From an uncultured Allobosea sp. (GTDB lineage: Bacteria; Pseudomonadota; Alphaproteobacteria; Rhizobiales; Beijerinckiaceae): DNA of 64,000 bases. The translations under genes and the position numbers were made by a program. The notes under the pieces were generated by a model. It was given only the letters and a program-made list of their open reading frames with translations, made no database searches and was not told where the DNA came from. Positions 63,719 to 64,000 of the stretch are shown here, piece after piece (within the stretch, counting starts at the first letter, position 1; each line of letters opens with the position of its first letter). The stretch is taken from the NCBI RefSeq assembly GCF_945957345.1, contig NZ_CAMFKW010000009.1:1-64000 (forward strand), given 5' to 3'.

Positions 63719-64000
63719 ATGAGCAATCCGGGCGCCCGGCCCTGGCGGGAAACGAAAGAGGGCATCGCGCTCGATGTCCGTCTGACGCCGCGCGGCGGGC
63801 GCGACGCCCTCGACGGCGTCGAGACGCTCGCGGATGGCCGTGCCGTCCTGAAGGCGCGCGTCCGTGCCGCGCCGACCGAGGGAGAGGCGAACACGGCCTT
63901 GATCCGCTTGCTGGCACAGGAATTCGGGCTGCCCCGCTCGCAGGTGACGCTTGCCTCAGGTGCAACCGCCCGGCTGAAGACGATCGCCTTAAGCGGCAAT
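63719..64000 (+). CDS. yggU: DUF167 / YggU-family protein (cut by the right end)
   Basis: 94 codons with no stop before the window edge; most members are about 100-110 residues, so little is missing. GGGAGG lies nine bases before the ATG. Seen: IALDVRLTPRGGRDALDGVE, LKARVRAAPTEGEANTALIR and FGLPRSQVTLASGATARLKT, the three conserved DUF167 blocks. Function unknown. Its usual neighbour yggT lies 5 kb to the left. Confidence 0.9.
   Translation, partial: MSNPGARPWRETKEGIALDVRLTPRGGRDALDGVETLADGRAVLKARVRAAPTEGEANTALIRLLAQEFGLPRSQVTLASGATARLKTIALSGN

Overview
The window is GC-rich chromosomal DNA, almost entirely coding, from an alphaproteobacterium. The gene families (AapJQM amino-acid importer, EipA/DUF1134, Omp25-like barrel protein, fused PcaD-PcaC, AraC-type PobR, Lrp-type PutR with a PutA that has no DNA-binding domain) point to the Hyphomicrobiales (Rhizobiales), probably a Bosea-like soil or plant-associated heterotroph. 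That placement is inference from gene content. No insertion sequence, prophage or CRISPR array was seen. One tRNA gene is present and both window ends cut a gene.

Layout. 1-9.2 kb: a truncated sensor kinase, general amino-acid transporter genes aapJQM without the ATPase gene, a DUF374 acyltransferase-like gene, eipA, a convergent sensor-kinase/response-regulator pair and an outer-membrane barrel protein. 9.4-16.8 kb: a complete dipeptide-type ABC operon (SBP, two permeases, two ATPases) ending in an alpha/beta hydrolase, with a divergent RpiR-type regulator. 16.8-18.2 kb: a LysR/PACE-efflux divergent pair. 18.4-29.0 kb: protocatechuate and 4-hydroxybenzoate catabolism (CoA-transferase, pcaB, pcaL, pobR, pobA) followed by a branched-chain-type ABC importer. 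29.1-40.4 kb: eleven tightly spaced minus-strand genes (2-hydroxyacid dehydrogenase, gamma-glutamyltransferase, RraA-like protein, polyamine-type ABC importer, creatininase-family amidohydrolase, dipeptide-type SBP and permeases), diverging from a GntR/FCD regulator.

40.7-50.3 kb is the least conventional part. It holds a histidine/phenylalanine ammonia-lyase family protein without the MIO-forming Ala-Ser-Gly, a class-I-fumarase-like hydratase in two subunits, a quinone-oxidoreductase-like protein, an IclR regulator, an orphan TTT-type binding protein, and a minus-strand operon for an HpcH/HpaI aldolase, a cupin-like protein and a DUF6282 metallohydrolase. Two intergenic regions 7.3 kb apart carry a matching inverted-repeat box (CGTTTCATT-N4-GAAAT), suggesting one regulon. 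I read this as a candidate undescribed catabolic pathway.

50.5-58.1 kb: an AapJ-like binding protein, an LDH2-family reductase, a Cys/Thr proline-racemase-family enzyme (the trans-3-hydroxy-L-proline dehydratase pattern), PutA and an Lrp-type regulator. Together these form a plausible route from hydroxyproline through pyrroline-2-carboxylate and proline to glutamate. 58.2-64 kb: tRNA-Ala(CGC), yggT, then a GGT/SBP/amidase cluster between yggT and a DUF167 (yggU) gene, which are neighbours in many other proteobacteria.

A recurring theme is solute-binding proteins and permeases without their own ATPases, so several importers here must borrow ATPases or be vestigial.
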